DNA of 53,924 nucleotides from Akkermansiaceae bacterium (lineage in GTDB: Bacteria > Verrucomicrobiota > Verrucomicrobiia > Verrucomicrobiales > Akkermansiaceae), in contig CAIKDP010000413.1 of assembly GCA_903826205.1 (NCBI GenBank), positions 1-53,924 of the forward strand, in the 5' to 3' direction. Both the position numbers and the translations under genes were made by a program. Every line of letters begins with the position of its first letter. Positions within the stretch are counted from its first letter, which is position 1. This document shows positions 18,212 to 26,704 of the stretch, piece by piece. The notes under the pieces are model-generated. The model did not search any database. It saw only the letters and a list, made by a program, of their open reading frames with translations, and was not told the origin of the DNA.

Positions 18212-18224
18212 CATGATGCCTCGA

Positions 18225-19055
18225 TTAGCGTGACGCGGGCTTGGGCGCGGCCACCCACGGGCGGATTTCCACGGTCACCGGGGTGCCAACGGCCGGGATC
18301 CGCTTGGTCAGGGCGAACCAATCCCCATAGTTTTCCCCTTGCTGGTTGCTGGTTCCAGGGTAGTTGAAAATCGCGACTTCGTTGGTCAGGATGGCGACGA
18401 TGTCTCCGGTGAGTTCGGCGACAAAGCGTCCTTGATCGACGAGGGAGCCCCCATAGACCCAAGGGCCGGCCGGCATGGGCTTGTTGTTCTTGGTGTTGGT
18501 GATCATCTCGTTGACGGTGGCCACCTGCTCGGCGGCATCGTCCTTCCACAGCATCCGGATCTCGACGCGGGCGGCCGCTTTGGTTTTCGCATCGACCGCG
18601 GGAAACAAGCCGGTGGGGTGTCCCTCGTCGCGCAACGGGAAAAGTTCCGGCGAATTTTGGTAACGCAACAACTTGAGGGCAATGTTGAGGTGGGTCGGGT
18701 TGATGGCCGTGCGCAGCAGCGATTCGTGCACCTTGCCCTTGTCGTGGACCACCACATATTCTAACAAACCCTCGCGCTGGTTGAGCGTGGCCGGAAAACG
18801 AATGACACGCGTGGTTTTGTCAAACTCGACCTCGCCGACCTTGAAGCGGTTCTCGTCGAGTTGCACGAACGCTGGCGTGGCGGGCGTGGCCGCGCTGCCA
18901 GTGGGGGCCGCTTGGTCGGCGGCGGGTGCGGCGGGTGCGGCGGGTGCGGCGGGTGCGGCGGGTGCGGCGGGTGCGGCGGGTGCGGCGGGTGCGTCCGCAG
19001 CGTGGACGGGAACGACCATAAGACACAGGGCAAGGCAACGCAGCATGAGACGCAT
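18225..19055 (-). CDS. Secreted YdjY-domain protein with an (AAP)n linker
   Basis: A 276-residue protein. The start at 19055 (MRLMLRCLALCLMVVPVHA) gives a clean signal peptide; a longer in-frame extension to 19289 lacks one and is rejected. After the signal comes a low-complexity run of about eight AAP triplets encoded by a 9-bp tandem repeat, then residues 55-276 with a YdjY-like domain: an acidic strand (VGEVEFDKTTRVIRFPA), EGLLEYVVV, the hallmark KVHESLL, and a late WFALTKRIPAVGTPVTVEI. YdjY domains are found in secreted proteins of planctomycetes and verrucomicrobia; no activity is established that I know of. It converges on the CAP gene. Its last 58 bp are duplicated at 14783-14840. Confidence 0.8.
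   Translation of the reverse strand: MRLMLRCLALCLMVVPVHAADAPAAPAAPAAPAAPAAPAAPAAPAADQAAPTGSAATPATPAFVQLDENRFKVGEVEFDKTTRVIRFPATLNQREGLLEYVVVHDKGKVHESLLRTAINPTHLNIALKLLRYQNSPELFPLRDEGHPTGLFPAVDAKTKAAARVEIRMLWKDDAAEQVATVNEMITNTKNNKPMPAGPWVYGGSLVDQGRFVAELTGDIVAILTNEVAIFNYPGTSNQQGENYGDWFALTKRIPAVGTPVTVEIRPWVAAPKPASR
18919..18993. repeat. 9-bp microsatellite (gcgggtgcg)n inside the ydjY-domain gene
   Basis: About eight near-perfect tandem copies encode alternating Ala-Ala-Pro just after the signal peptide. The 9-bp unit means copy-number change keeps the reading frame, so it would vary linker length rather than switch the gene off. Confidence 0.9.
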
Positions 19056-19306
19056 CCGGAAAGTATTGGACGGCTGCGGCAAAATGTCAAAGCCATCTCC
19101 AACGGGCGCTTTTCCGCACCTTCGGCGCAGATAGCAGACTTGCGATCCCACGGCGCGCCCGGATGACCGCGGAGGATCCTGAGCGTGCCAGGAATCAACG
19201 CGTGACCGCAGGAGTGTGGCGCTGCCAACTATGTTAGTTTGTCTTGCAATCCGCCGGTTCCGGTATGGAATGGCGGGTGGAAATACCAATCCTCCGCGCC
19301 AAATCC

Positions 19307-20710
19307 ATGAAACCCGCCCTGCCCCCGCTTTTTTTGTTAGCCATGTTCACGTGTGTGCCGCTGGCGCTCGCGCAGAAGGAAACCGTGATTGCACCGGAAG
19401 CCACGCGCAACAAGAACATCCCCATTGACAAGGTGTTTGAGCCCTCCGGGTTGTGGTCCTGCACGGACGCGGTGCTGGAGAAGGCGTGGAACGACAGCGG
19501 CTTCAAGTGGTTGTCCTCGCAAGTCAAGGATCACGGGGTGATCCGGCGCTCGAATCGCGGCTACGATCCGGTGAAGTTGACCGCCTTCAACGGGGCGCGG
19601 AGTGTGGAGGAGGTGACCTTTCTGTTGAAGGGCGGCAAGCTCTGCGAGGTGTCGATTGCCATTTGGAACAAGGGGGATTCGCGCGACACCGATCTCACGG
19701 AGAAGGAATTTTCCGAGATCGTGGAGGGTTGGACCGGGGAAATGAACCGCCTTGTGGCACCCAAATTCGAGGACCGCGGCAAGGACAAGGCGAGCGCGGC
19801 CAAGGCCGAGCGCCGGTTGTGGGTCGGCAAGGAAATGCTTGCCCAGTTGGAGTTTAGCGGGGCGAAGGAAAAGGTCCACGATCCGGGCACGGGACGCGAA
19901 CGCAACGGCAAGAACTTCCAAGGCGAGTTCATCCGTTTGCGGCTCCTGCCCAAGCCCTCGAGCTTGGTGGGCATCAACGCCAGCACGGGGGGCGCGGCGA
20001 CGGTGCGGCGCTCGGATTTGACCAAGAACGTCACGCGCGAGACCTCGGGCGATGTGTTCATCTCCAACATTCCGATGGTGGACCAAGGCGACAAGGGCTA
20101 CTGCGCGGTGGCGACTGCGGCGCGCTTGTTCAATTACTACGGGGTGCCGGCCGACCAGCACGAGATGGCCCAGGTGGTGGGCAACCAGGCGGGCGGCGGC
20201 GGGTCGAGCCCCGATGACATGGAAGAGGCACTGCGGAAAATTTCCGGCAAGTACAAGACGCGCTATCAGACGTTGCTGGATCTCGATTACTCGAGCCGCA
20301 AATACCAGAGTTTTCTGGCCAAGTACAATCGCGCCGCCAAGAAGCTCGGCAAGCGGGTGCTGGACACGGACAACTACATTTACTTCATGGGCGGCTTGAA
20401 TCCGGAGGTGCTGCGCGAGGTGAATGGAACGGGGCAGCCGTTTGACAAGTTCATGAAGATTGTGCGTGAGAACATCGACAAGGGCGTGCCAGTGATGTGG
20501 GGGCTGCAGCTCGGACTGTTCCCGGAAAACGGCCAGAAGGCGCGGCAGGCGGGAGGCGGCCACATGCGTCTCATCATCGGCTACAACACCGCCCAGAACG
20601 AAATCATCTTCAGCGATTCCTGGGGCGCGGGCCACGAGAAAAAGCGCATGGCCGCACCCGACGCCTCCGCCGCCACCATGGGCCTCTATCTGCTGCAACC
20701 TGCATCATGA
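19307..20710 (+). CDS. Secreted papain-like cysteine peptidase (C39-like)
   Basis: A 467-residue protein. The ATG at 19307 yields a signal peptide (MKPALPPLFLLAMFTCVPLALA, cleaved before QKE); the ATG at 19244 adds a polar extension and is less likely. Residues 30-230 form an uncharacterised N-terminal region. The C-terminal half has a papain-like catalytic layout: MVDQGDKGYCAVATAARL with Gln and nucleophile Cys266, GGGHMRLIIGYN with His419, and IIFSDSWG with Asp437. This matches C39-like peptidases that act outside the cytoplasm. Substrate and partners are unknown; the N-terminal part could be a prodomain or binding domain. A 30-codon membrane-peptide gene overlaps its stop codon and the kinase gene follows about 190 bp on, so a shared transcript is plausible. 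Confidence 0.8.
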   Translation: MKPALPPLFLLAMFTCVPLALAQKETVIAPEATRNKNIPIDKVFEPSGLWSCTDAVLEKAWNDSGFKWLSSQVKDHGVIRRSNRGYDPVKLTAFNGARSVEEVTFLLKGGKLCEVSIAIWNKGDSRDTDLTEKEFSEIVEGWTGEMNRLVAPKFEDRGKDKASAAKAERRLWVGKEMLAQLEFSGAKEKVHDPGTGRERNGKNFQGEFIRLRLLPKPSSLVGINASTGGAATVRRSDLTKNVTRETSGDVFISNIPMVDQGDKGYCAVATAARLFNYYGVPADQHEMAQVVGNQAGGGGSSPDDMEEALRKISGKYKTRYQTLLDLDYSSRKYQSFLAKYNRAAKKLGKRVLDTDNYIYFMGGLNPEVLREVNGTGQPFDKFMKIVRENIDKGVPVMWGLQLGLFPENGQKARQAGGGHMRLIIGYNTAQNEIIFSDSWGAGHEKKRMAAPDASAATMGLYLLQPAS

Positions 20711-20799
20711 GGGGGGTGGCGCTGGGTGCCAACCTGTTTGTGGTTGGGGTGGTCGCTTATGTGTTGCTGCGCAAGCGGCAGGAGGCCAGGCGGGTCTAA
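20707..20799 (+). CDS. Candidate 30-residue single-helix membrane peptide
   Basis: Its ATG overlaps the peptidase stop as ATGA. The peptide MRGVALGANLFVVGVVAYVL followed by LRKRQEARRV is one hydrophobic helix with a strongly basic tail, the usual look of a small inner-membrane protein with the tail in the cytoplasm. The coupled start and the clean helix-plus-basic-tail pattern argue for a real gene, but the frame is short and no homologue is recognised. It could be a subunit that anchors or modulates the neighbouring peptidase or kinase (inference only). Confidence 0.45.
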   Translation: MRGVALGANLFVVGVVAYVLLRKRQEARRV

Positions 20800-20898
20800 C
20801 CCGTGGCGGCGCGCGCGAGCTTCGACGCTTGACCCGGCGGGCGACGGCACCTACGGTCACGGGACGTTGGCGCGCTGGCCGGCGAACAACCCAAGCCC

Positions 20899-23800
20899 AT
20901 GGAATCCCCGACAAAACTCACCTACGGCTCTTACGAGGTGCTCCAGAACCCCGACGGCACTCCCTGCGTTCTCGGACAGGGCAGCTTCGGCGTCACCTAC
21001 AAGGCCCGGCATGTTTTGTTAGGCAGGGTCAACGCGCTCAAGGTGATCCGCGAGGAATTGCTCAACCGCGGCAGCAAGGAGGACCAGGAGGAAACGCAGC
21101 GGTTTCTGGGCGAGGCGCGCGCGGTGGGCCGCTTGCACCATCCCGGGATTGCGATGGTGCACGACTGCGCGCTGGACAACGGGGTTTTCTACTACGCGAT
21201 GGAGTATTGCGACGGTGGCACGCTGCATGCCTGGTGCGAAGACCACGGCCCCATGCCATGGCCCGAAGTGCGGGCGCTGGCGCTGCAGATTGCCGCCTCG
21301 CTGGATTACGCCCATGCCAACGGCTTTCTGCACCGCGACCTCAAGCCGGCCAACATCATGCTCAATGGTGAGGGCAAGGCGCGGCAAGCCAAGCTCATTG
21401 ATTTCGGGCTGGCCCAAAAAATCGACAGTGACAGCGATTCGTCGTCGGCGACGGTGCGCAAGGACGAGGATAATTTCCGTGGCAACTTTGCCACGGCCAG
21501 TCCTGAGCAAATCCTGGAAAAGCCGCTCGATGCGCGCAGCGATCTGTTTTCCTTTGGCGTGACGCTGTGGTGGTTGTTGCTCGGCAAAAACCCGTTTGGC
21601 GAGATGAAGCGTGCGCCCTTGATCGCCGACCGCGTGGGGCCCTCATCGTATGCGTCGGCGTTGCCGGGTGGGCTTGACCCCGAAGCCCAATGCCTGCTTG
21701 AAGGATTGCTTGAAAAGGATGCGCAACGGCGCATTGCTACGGCCCACGAGGTGGTCGAGCGACTCAGCGCCGCCGCCACCCTGCCACTTCCCGCCCCGGT
21801 CACCGCCAGCCTCGCGGTGGCACTGGAGCCCTTGCCGGCACCCGCTGATCTTGAGGACGGCTATGCGATTGGCAGTGGCTTGACCACCGCAGCCCAAGCC
21901 AAACTCTACAGCGGTGAGGATTTGGCGACCCGGGAACCGGTCGTCGTGGTCATTCCTGACGCCTCGCTCGAGGCGGACGCCCGCGGCGGCATGCGCGTGG
22001 CCGCCAGCCGCAAGCTGGACTTTGGCGCTTATGCGTTTCGTGCTTGGTGTGTCTCGGGGGGGGACGACGTGTTTGTCATTTCCAAACCGGCGGGTTGCAG
22101 TCTGCTGGCCATATTGCGCAAATTCGGCCCTGCCCGGTTTGCTGACACGCTTGCCTTGCTGGCGCATTTGGCGCGCTGTTTTGATGCGAGCCAGGCGTGG
22201 ACCAGTTTTGGCATCCACGTGGATCCAGGTGAAATCCTGGTGGGCACGCGCGACGGGTGCGCTGACCTCGAGCACTTTCGGGCGTGGTCCGACCTCGATC
22301 CGCAATCCGTGCGGTGTCTGCCGTTTTTCACCGCCGGTGCGGACCACGGCAACTCCAGCGAGGCCACGCTATCGTCTTCGGCGCGGGAGTTTCCGCCGCT
22401 GGCTCAATTTGCCGCGCTGGTGTACCGCGTCCTTGCCGGCAGCGCTGTCCGCTATGCCGCCTTTTTCACCACCGGTGGCTATGTGATGGCTTCCGGGTTG
22501 TCGGAAGACGGTAATGCCCTGCTCGCTGAAACACTCTGCGACCCGGAAAGCCAGCCGTCCGCTTGCCGCCTCATCCAATTGCTCGCCGGTTTGGAATCGC
22601 TCCCCGTTGCCGAGCTTACGCCGCTGGTCAATCCGCCAAGTGCCAGGGATATCGCGCAGGGCAAGCACGTGGCCTTGGCGTCTGCTACCGCCACTCCACC
22701 CAAGGAGGTGCCCCGCAGCCCGCAGCCAAAGGCCGCCCCGCCGGCCGCGGCGGACCCTGCGGCGTCGGTCACCGCCAGGGCCGCCGCACAGGAACGCCAG
22801 CTTGCGATGGCCAAACTCGCCGCCGAAGAGGAGGCGCGACAGGATGCGGCAAACGCCCAGCGCAAGCAGGAGGAGGTCAAACGCCAAGCCAGCGAGGCCG
22901 CCGCGCGCCACCAAACCACCGCCAAGGAAACCACCGCCAAGGAAACCACCGCCAAGGAAACCACCGCCAAGGAAGCCACCGCCAAGGAAGCCACCGCCAA
23001 GGAAGCCACCGCCAAGGAAACCACCGCCAAGCCGGAGCCGAGTGCGCGGCAGGGTGTCGATGAGCGCAGGGTGCCGCCTTCGTTGCCGTCTGCGGCCCCC
23101 GCCAAGGCTGTCCCGTCGGCGCCTCCCGCGCAGGGAGGGTTCCGGTCCCGGGGCAAGGTGATTGCCATCGTGGGTGCCGGCTGCGTCCTGGTCACCCTCC
23201 TCACCGCCCTGGTCATCAGGGGACGCGGGAAAACCCATCCGCAGGCCAAGGTGCCAGTGGTGGAGTCACGGCCAACGGAGGAACCGGCGCGCCCGCCTGT
23301 TGATGTCAAACCCGACAACGACGCCCAGCTCGTTGCCAACGAAAGCCAGCCCGCTGCCAAGGTCACGTTGCCCGCAACCACTGATCCGTTGTCCACCATC
23401 AAGGTGCCAGACGATGTGAAAACCCTCGTGGAAGCAGTCAAACGCTGCAAGGAGGGTGGCACGATCGAGATCGCCGGAGGGACCTATGCCGAGGCGCTCG
23501 AGTTGAAAAAATCCATATCCTTGGTGGCATCGCCCGCCGCCGTGTTGGATGGCCATGACCTCCGCTCCAATCTCATCGTCGCCCGTGGCGCGATTCAGGT
23601 GACCTTGCGCAACATTCAATTCAAAAACACGCAGGAAGAGGCCAAGGAGACCATTGATTCCTCACCCGCTTTGGTGCTAATCACCGACGAGGCGAGCGTC
23701 CGCTTCGAGGACTGTGGAATTGAAGGCTCCCTTGGCAATGGCGTGGCCTTGGCGGGCAAGGCCGCCGCCTCGTTTGTCAATTGCTCGCTGAGCAAAAACC

Positions 23801-24492
23801 GGGGCTATGGCATGGACGTCAGCAGCGCCTCCAAGGTGGAGGTGTCACAGAGTAAGATCCGTGACAACGGCCGCAGCGGCATCGCCCTGCGGAATGTCGA
23901 CACGTCGGTCGCCCTGGGCAGCGGTACCGAAGTGGAATCTAACAACAGCAACGGGGTCGAGGTCGGCTACGGAGCCGAGCTCAAATGCAAAGGCGTGATC
24001 CTCCGCGGCAATCAGAAGGTGGGGCTCACCGTGGATGGCAGCAACAGCCGGGCCCGGCTGGAAAGCGCCTGCGTGATTTCGGCCAACCGCAAATACGGCA
24101 TTGGCGTGCTCAATGCGGGCAGGGTGGTTCTGTCCGAGAGTACCGTCGAAGACAATAGCGAGGGCGGCCTCTACGCCAAAACCGGGGCGCAGGTGGAAAT
24201 TCTCTCCTGTCATTTCCTCGCCAATGGCGCGCTAGGCGCCAGTTTGATCGACAAACCCAGCAAGCTGAGCATAGCCAAGACGGAGTTCAAATCCCACTCC
24301 TCGCTGGCCACCGCTTTCGAGCAAGGCAGCGGCATCGTGACCGAGTGCACCTTCCTCAACAATGACACCGCCATCTATTTCGGCCAGGGCGCCAGCGGGT
24401 CGGCCTCCGGCAACCGCAGTCACCTCGGGCCGCTTGATGACATCAAAGACGCCTCGGTCACGGACCAAAGCGGTGAAGTGATCCGCAAGTAG
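20899..24492 (+). CDS. Transmembrane Ser/Thr protein kinase with degenerate second kinase domain and C-terminal beta-helix
   Basis: A 1,197-residue protein. Residues 10-290 are a Hanks-type kinase: GQGSFG loop, Lys48 (ALKVI), HRDLKPANIML (Asp147), DFG (Asp168), ATASPEQ activation segment and SDLFSFGVTLWWLLLG. Residues 318-573 look like a second, degenerate kinase fold: IGSGL, VVVVIP where VAVK should lie (no Lys), HVDPGEILV (His440, Asp442) where HRDxxxxN should lie, and no DFG. Residues 610-740 are an Ala/Lys/Glu-rich linker with a TAKE-type 5-residue repeat. Residues 754-776 form one membrane helix followed by RGRGK. Residues 835-1197 repeat as a right-handed beta-helix. By topology the kinase is cytoplasmic and the helix extracytoplasmic, suggesting ligand sensing, perhaps of glycans. 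The start is ATG 20899. It is followed closely by an envelope operon. Confidence 0.88.
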   Translation: MESPTKLTYGSYEVLQNPDGTPCVLGQGSFGVTYKARHVLLGRVNALKVIREELLNRGSKEDQEETQRFLGEARAVGRLHHPGIAMVHDCALDNGVFYYAMEYCDGGTLHAWCEDHGPMPWPEVRALALQIAASLDYAHANGFLHRDLKPANIMLNGEGKARQAKLIDFGLAQKIDSDSDSSSATVRKDEDNFRGNFATASPEQILEKPLDARSDLFSFGVTLWWLLLGKNPFGEMKRAPLIADRVGPSSYASALPGGLDPEAQCLLEGLLEKDAQRRIATAHEVVERLSAAATLPLPAPVTASLAVALEPLPAPADLEDGYAIGSGLTTAAQAKLYSGEDLATREPVVVVIPDASLEADARGGMRVAASRKLDFGAYAFRAWCVSGGDDVFVISKPAGCSLLAILRKFGPARFADTLALLAHLARCFDASQAWTSFGIHVDPGEILVGTRDGCADLEHFRAWSDLDPQSVRCLPFFTAGADHGNSSEATLSSSAREFPPLAQFAALVYRVLAGSAVRYAAFFTTGGYVMASGLSEDGNALLAETLCDPESQPSACRLIQLLAGLESLPVAELTPLVNPPSARDIAQGKHVALASATATPPKEVPRSPQPKAAPPAAADPAASVTARAAAQERQLAMAKLAAEEEARQDAANAQRKQEEVKRQASEAAARHQTTAKETTAKETTAKETTAKEATAKEATAKEATAKETTAKPEPSARQGVDERRVPPSLPSAAPAKAVPSAPPAQGGFRSRGKVIAIVGAGCVLVTLLTALVIRGRGKTHPQAKVPVVESRPTEEPARPPVDVKPDNDAQLVANESQPAAKVTLPATTDPLSTIKVPDDVKTLVEAVKRCKEGGTIEIAGGTYAEALELKKSISLVASPAAVLDGHDLRSNLIVARGAIQVTLRNIQFKNTQEEAKETIDSSPALVLITDEASVRFEDCGIEGSLGNGVALAGKAAASFVNCSLSKNRGYGMDVSSASKVEVSQSKIRDNGRSGIALRNVDTSVALGSGTEVESNNSNGVEVGYGAELKCKGVILRGNQKVGLTVDGSNSRARLESACVISANRKYGIGVLNAGRVVLSESTVEDNSEGGLYAKTGAQVEILSCHFLANGALGASLIDKPSKLSIAKTEFKSHSSLATAFEQGSGIVTECTFLNNDTAIYFGQGASGSASGNRSHLGPLDDIKDASVTDQSGEVIRK
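22915..23032. repeat. 15-bp tandem repeat coding TAKE(T/A) in the kinase linker
   Basis: About seven and a half copies of accgccaaggaaacc, with a gcc variant in copies 4-6, encode Thr-Ala-Lys-Glu-Thr/Ala. The unit is a multiple of three, so slippage changes linker length in frame. It lies between the kinase modules and the membrane helix. Confidence 0.92.
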
Positions 24493-24577
24493 GAACCTGC
24501 ATTTTCTGCATTTTTTGATTGACGCCACGGGGGGAAGGTCACAGATTGCGAAAGTTCCACAACAGCCCATCAAAATC

Positions 24578-25222
24578 ATGACCACAGCACTCAATCCATT
24601 CGTCCGCTACGGCAAACACTTCGCCATCTTCACCGCCATCACCATGGGGGCCACCCAATGCGCCGGCACCTCGGACGGCCGCTTGGCACAAGGCCAAGGC
24701 ACCGCCATCGGCGCGGGCGCCGGAGCGCTCATCGGGGCGGCCTTTGGCGGCCGGCAAGGGGCGCTCATCGGAGCCGCCATTGGTGGCGCAAGCGGCTTTG
24801 CCTATGGCTCGCACATCGCCAACAAGAAGGCCCAATACAAATCCACCGAGGACTGGCTCGATGCCTGCATTGCCCAAGCCAATTCGAAGCGTAGGGAAGC
24901 GGTCTCATACAACCATCAGCTCGAGACCAAGCTCGCCAACCTCCAGCGTGAGGTGAGGGTGGCTGCCGCCACGAAGGACAGGGCCAAACTGGCCACCTTG
25001 AAGCGTGAGATCAGCACCGAGCGGGCCGCCGCCCAAAAGCAAGCGACGGTCTTCAGCAAGGAAGCCGAGATGCAGCACTCCGCCATCAAACAGGCCGGCA
25101 GTCAGGGCGGTTCACGTCTCAGTTCACTGCGCGAGAGCACCAATGGGATTGAGACCCAGGTCTCGGTGATGAACAAGAATGTGCAGCGCTATGCCGCCCT
25201 CGAATCCCAAACCGACGTTTGA
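24578..25222 (+). CDS. Glycine-zipper envelope protein
   Basis: A 214-residue protein; the ATG at 24578 (MTTALNPFVRYG) is preferred because it gives a signal-like N-terminus ending near QCAG. A Cys is present, but the preceding residues (GATQC) do not make a standard lipobox. Residues 40-80 form a glycine zipper (GAGAGALIGAAFGGRQGALIGAAIGGASG), a feature of outer-membrane-associated proteins that insert or oligomerise. Residues 85-214 are charged and predicted helical, probably a coiled coil (LETKLANLQREV, LATLKREISTERAAAQKQ). It leads a three-gene set with the lipoprotein and peptidase that follow. The role is unknown; an envelope-spanning or membrane-organising function is inferred. Confidence 0.75.
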   Translation: MTTALNPFVRYGKHFAIFTAITMGATQCAGTSDGRLAQGQGTAIGAGAGALIGAAFGGRQGALIGAAIGGASGFAYGSHIANKKAQYKSTEDWLDACIAQANSKRREAVSYNHQLETKLANLQREVRVAAATKDRAKLATLKREISTERAAAQKQATVFSKEAEMQHSAIKQAGSQGGSRLSSLRESTNGIETQVSVMNKNVQRYAALESQTDV

Positions 25223-25252
25223 TCCAGCTTCCACCCTAACTATTGCACCCTC

Positions 25253-25492
25253 ATGAACGCCCCCCTTATTCGCGTTGTCACGCTGGCCTTTGCCGCCACT
25301 GCCACCTTGCTCGTTACCGGTTGTGAAACCACCGGCGACCCCAGCCAAGGCGGCATTTTCTGGAGTGAGAGAAAAGCCCAGGGCCGCCTGGCCGAACGCC
25401 AGAATACCCTCGAGCACGTCGAACGCCAAACCCAAAAAGCCGAGCGCAAGTCGGATCAGACCCAGAAGAAGATCGACGAGTTGCAGCAATGA
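25253..25492 (+). CDS. Small lipoprotein with coiled-coil tail
   Basis: A 79-residue protein with a clear lipoprotein signal: MNAPLIRVVTLAFAATATLL then VTGC, so Cys24 would be lipidated. The mature part starts ETTGDPSQGG and ends in a charged heptad-like helix (RQTQKAERKSDQTQKKIDELQQ region). It lies 30 bp after the glycine-zipper gene and overlaps the next gene by ATGA, so the three are almost certainly one operon. Small lipoproteins like this often tether or adapt envelope complexes; that role is an inference. Confidence 0.8.
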   Translation: MNAPLIRVVTLAFAATATLLVTGCETTGDPSQGGIFWSERKAQGRLAERQNTLEHVERQTQKAERKSDQTQKKIDELQQ

Positions 25493-26697
25493 CGGGCCTG
25501 ATCAACCGGCAGGGTGTGGCCTGCCTCGCGGGGATGTTGGCGTGCGTTTCGACCCTGGTGGCCGAACCCGCGCCGGCCTCCGCCGACGCGGCGGCCGATC
25601 GCCTGTGGAAGAGTTTCAACGAGAAATACACCCAGTACTCGCTCAGCCCGCTGGATGCGCAGACGGTCGACGAAAAGGCACGTGCGGCCCTGATTCGGAC
25701 GGCGGGGCCCAAGTTCCGTGCATGGCTGCCTTCGCGCGCGCCGACATTTCCCGAATTGGCCAACGCCATCATGGCCGAGGACAGTTCCATCCCCAAATTC
25801 GACCGGATTGAGCAAGCCCTTACCGCCTTGCTCCCCCAAATCGATTCCTACGGCCACTACAAATCCGCGGCTGACATCGCGCAATGGCTTGAGGCGATGC
25901 GCCAGACTCCCGGCAGCGTGCACATGACCCTCGATCAGGCGGCAGACGGACGCGTCCTCTGCTACCCCATGCCCGACGGACCGGCCGAACAGGGCGGCGT
26001 CAATGCCGGGGCCCAGCTTCTGGCAGTCGACAACCGGACGGCGCAAGGCAAGTCCATTGACTCCTTGCGGCTCGCTTTTGTGGGGCCGCCTAACAGCCAG
26101 ATCATTCTTAAAATCAAGCAACCTCAAGGCAAAGTCGAGGAGTTGACCCTCACCCGCACCGATAAGGAGGCGCCCATAGTCACCACCACCAAGACGCCCA
26201 TGGGGGTGACCCTCCGGGTTCGCAAATTCGACAAGGACACCGTTCTCACGATCCAACACCAGCTCGAAGCCTACCCGCAACCCGGCCGGCTCACCTTGGA
26301 TTTGCGCGGCAACCCGGGCGGCTTGCGCGAAGAGGCGCTGATGACCGCGGCGTTGTTTCTTCCTGAAGGCACGCCGATCGGAAAATTCACAACCCGCAAG
26401 GGGGTGCAGACGGCCACGGATCGGGACGGGGTGGCCGTGAACCCCTCCTCCATCCAGATTCTTCAGGATGGACGCACGGCCAGCGCGGCGGAATATCTCA
26501 TCGCCACCCTCAAGGAAGGCCTGCCGGACAAGGTGACCTTGTTTGGCAAAAAAACCTACGGCAAGAGCCACTCGACCGTGCGCGTCATGCTCGAAGGCGG
26601 CGGAGAGTTGGCAGTGACGGAAGCCTTGCTTGCGACCGCCTCCGGCCGCTCATGGGACAAAACGGGAATTGAGCCCGACCGCGCCGACAAGGAGTGA
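25489..26697 (+). CDS. S41 (C-terminal processing)-type peptidase with PDZ-like domain
   Basis: A 402-residue protein whose start overlaps the lipoprotein stop (ATGA). The N-terminal signal peptide (MTGLINRQGVACLAGMLACV) is cleaved near LVAEP. Residues 20-140 are helical. Residues 145-225 resemble a PDZ domain (AEQGGVNAGAQLLAVDNR). Residues 235-400 are S41-like: DLRGNPGG, then QDGRTASAAEYLIATLK, which matches the family's Ser-bearing motif, and KKTYGKSHS, which supplies the family's Lys. Such peptidases trim C-termini of envelope proteins. The catalytic pair looks intact, although the Ser motif is a little divergent from the usual SASAsE. Operon context suggests it processes or is regulated by the two small envelope proteins before it (inference). 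Confidence 0.82.
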   Translation: MTGLINRQGVACLAGMLACVSTLVAEPAPASADAAADRLWKSFNEKYTQYSLSPLDAQTVDEKARAALIRTAGPKFRAWLPSRAPTFPELANAIMAEDSSIPKFDRIEQALTALLPQIDSYGHYKSAADIAQWLEAMRQTPGSVHMTLDQAADGRVLCYPMPDGPAEQGGVNAGAQLLAVDNRTAQGKSIDSLRLAFVGPPNSQIILKIKQPQGKVEELTLTRTDKEAPIVTTTKTPMGVTLRVRKFDKDTVLTIQHQLEAYPQPGRLTLDLRGNPGGLREEALMTAALFLPEGTPIGKFTTRKGVQTATDRDGVAVNPSSIQILQDGRTASAAEYLIATLKEGLPDKVTLFGKKTYGKSHSTVRVMLEGGGELAVTEALLATASGRSWDKTGIEPDRADKE

Positions 26698-26704
26698 GCC
26701 GGCT

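Noticed and set aside
22369-23462. Minus-strand open frames rich in GGGFLGG and VVSLAVASLA
   Set aside because: They are antisense to the kinase and its TAKE repeat; the low-complexity sequence is the complement of that repeat.
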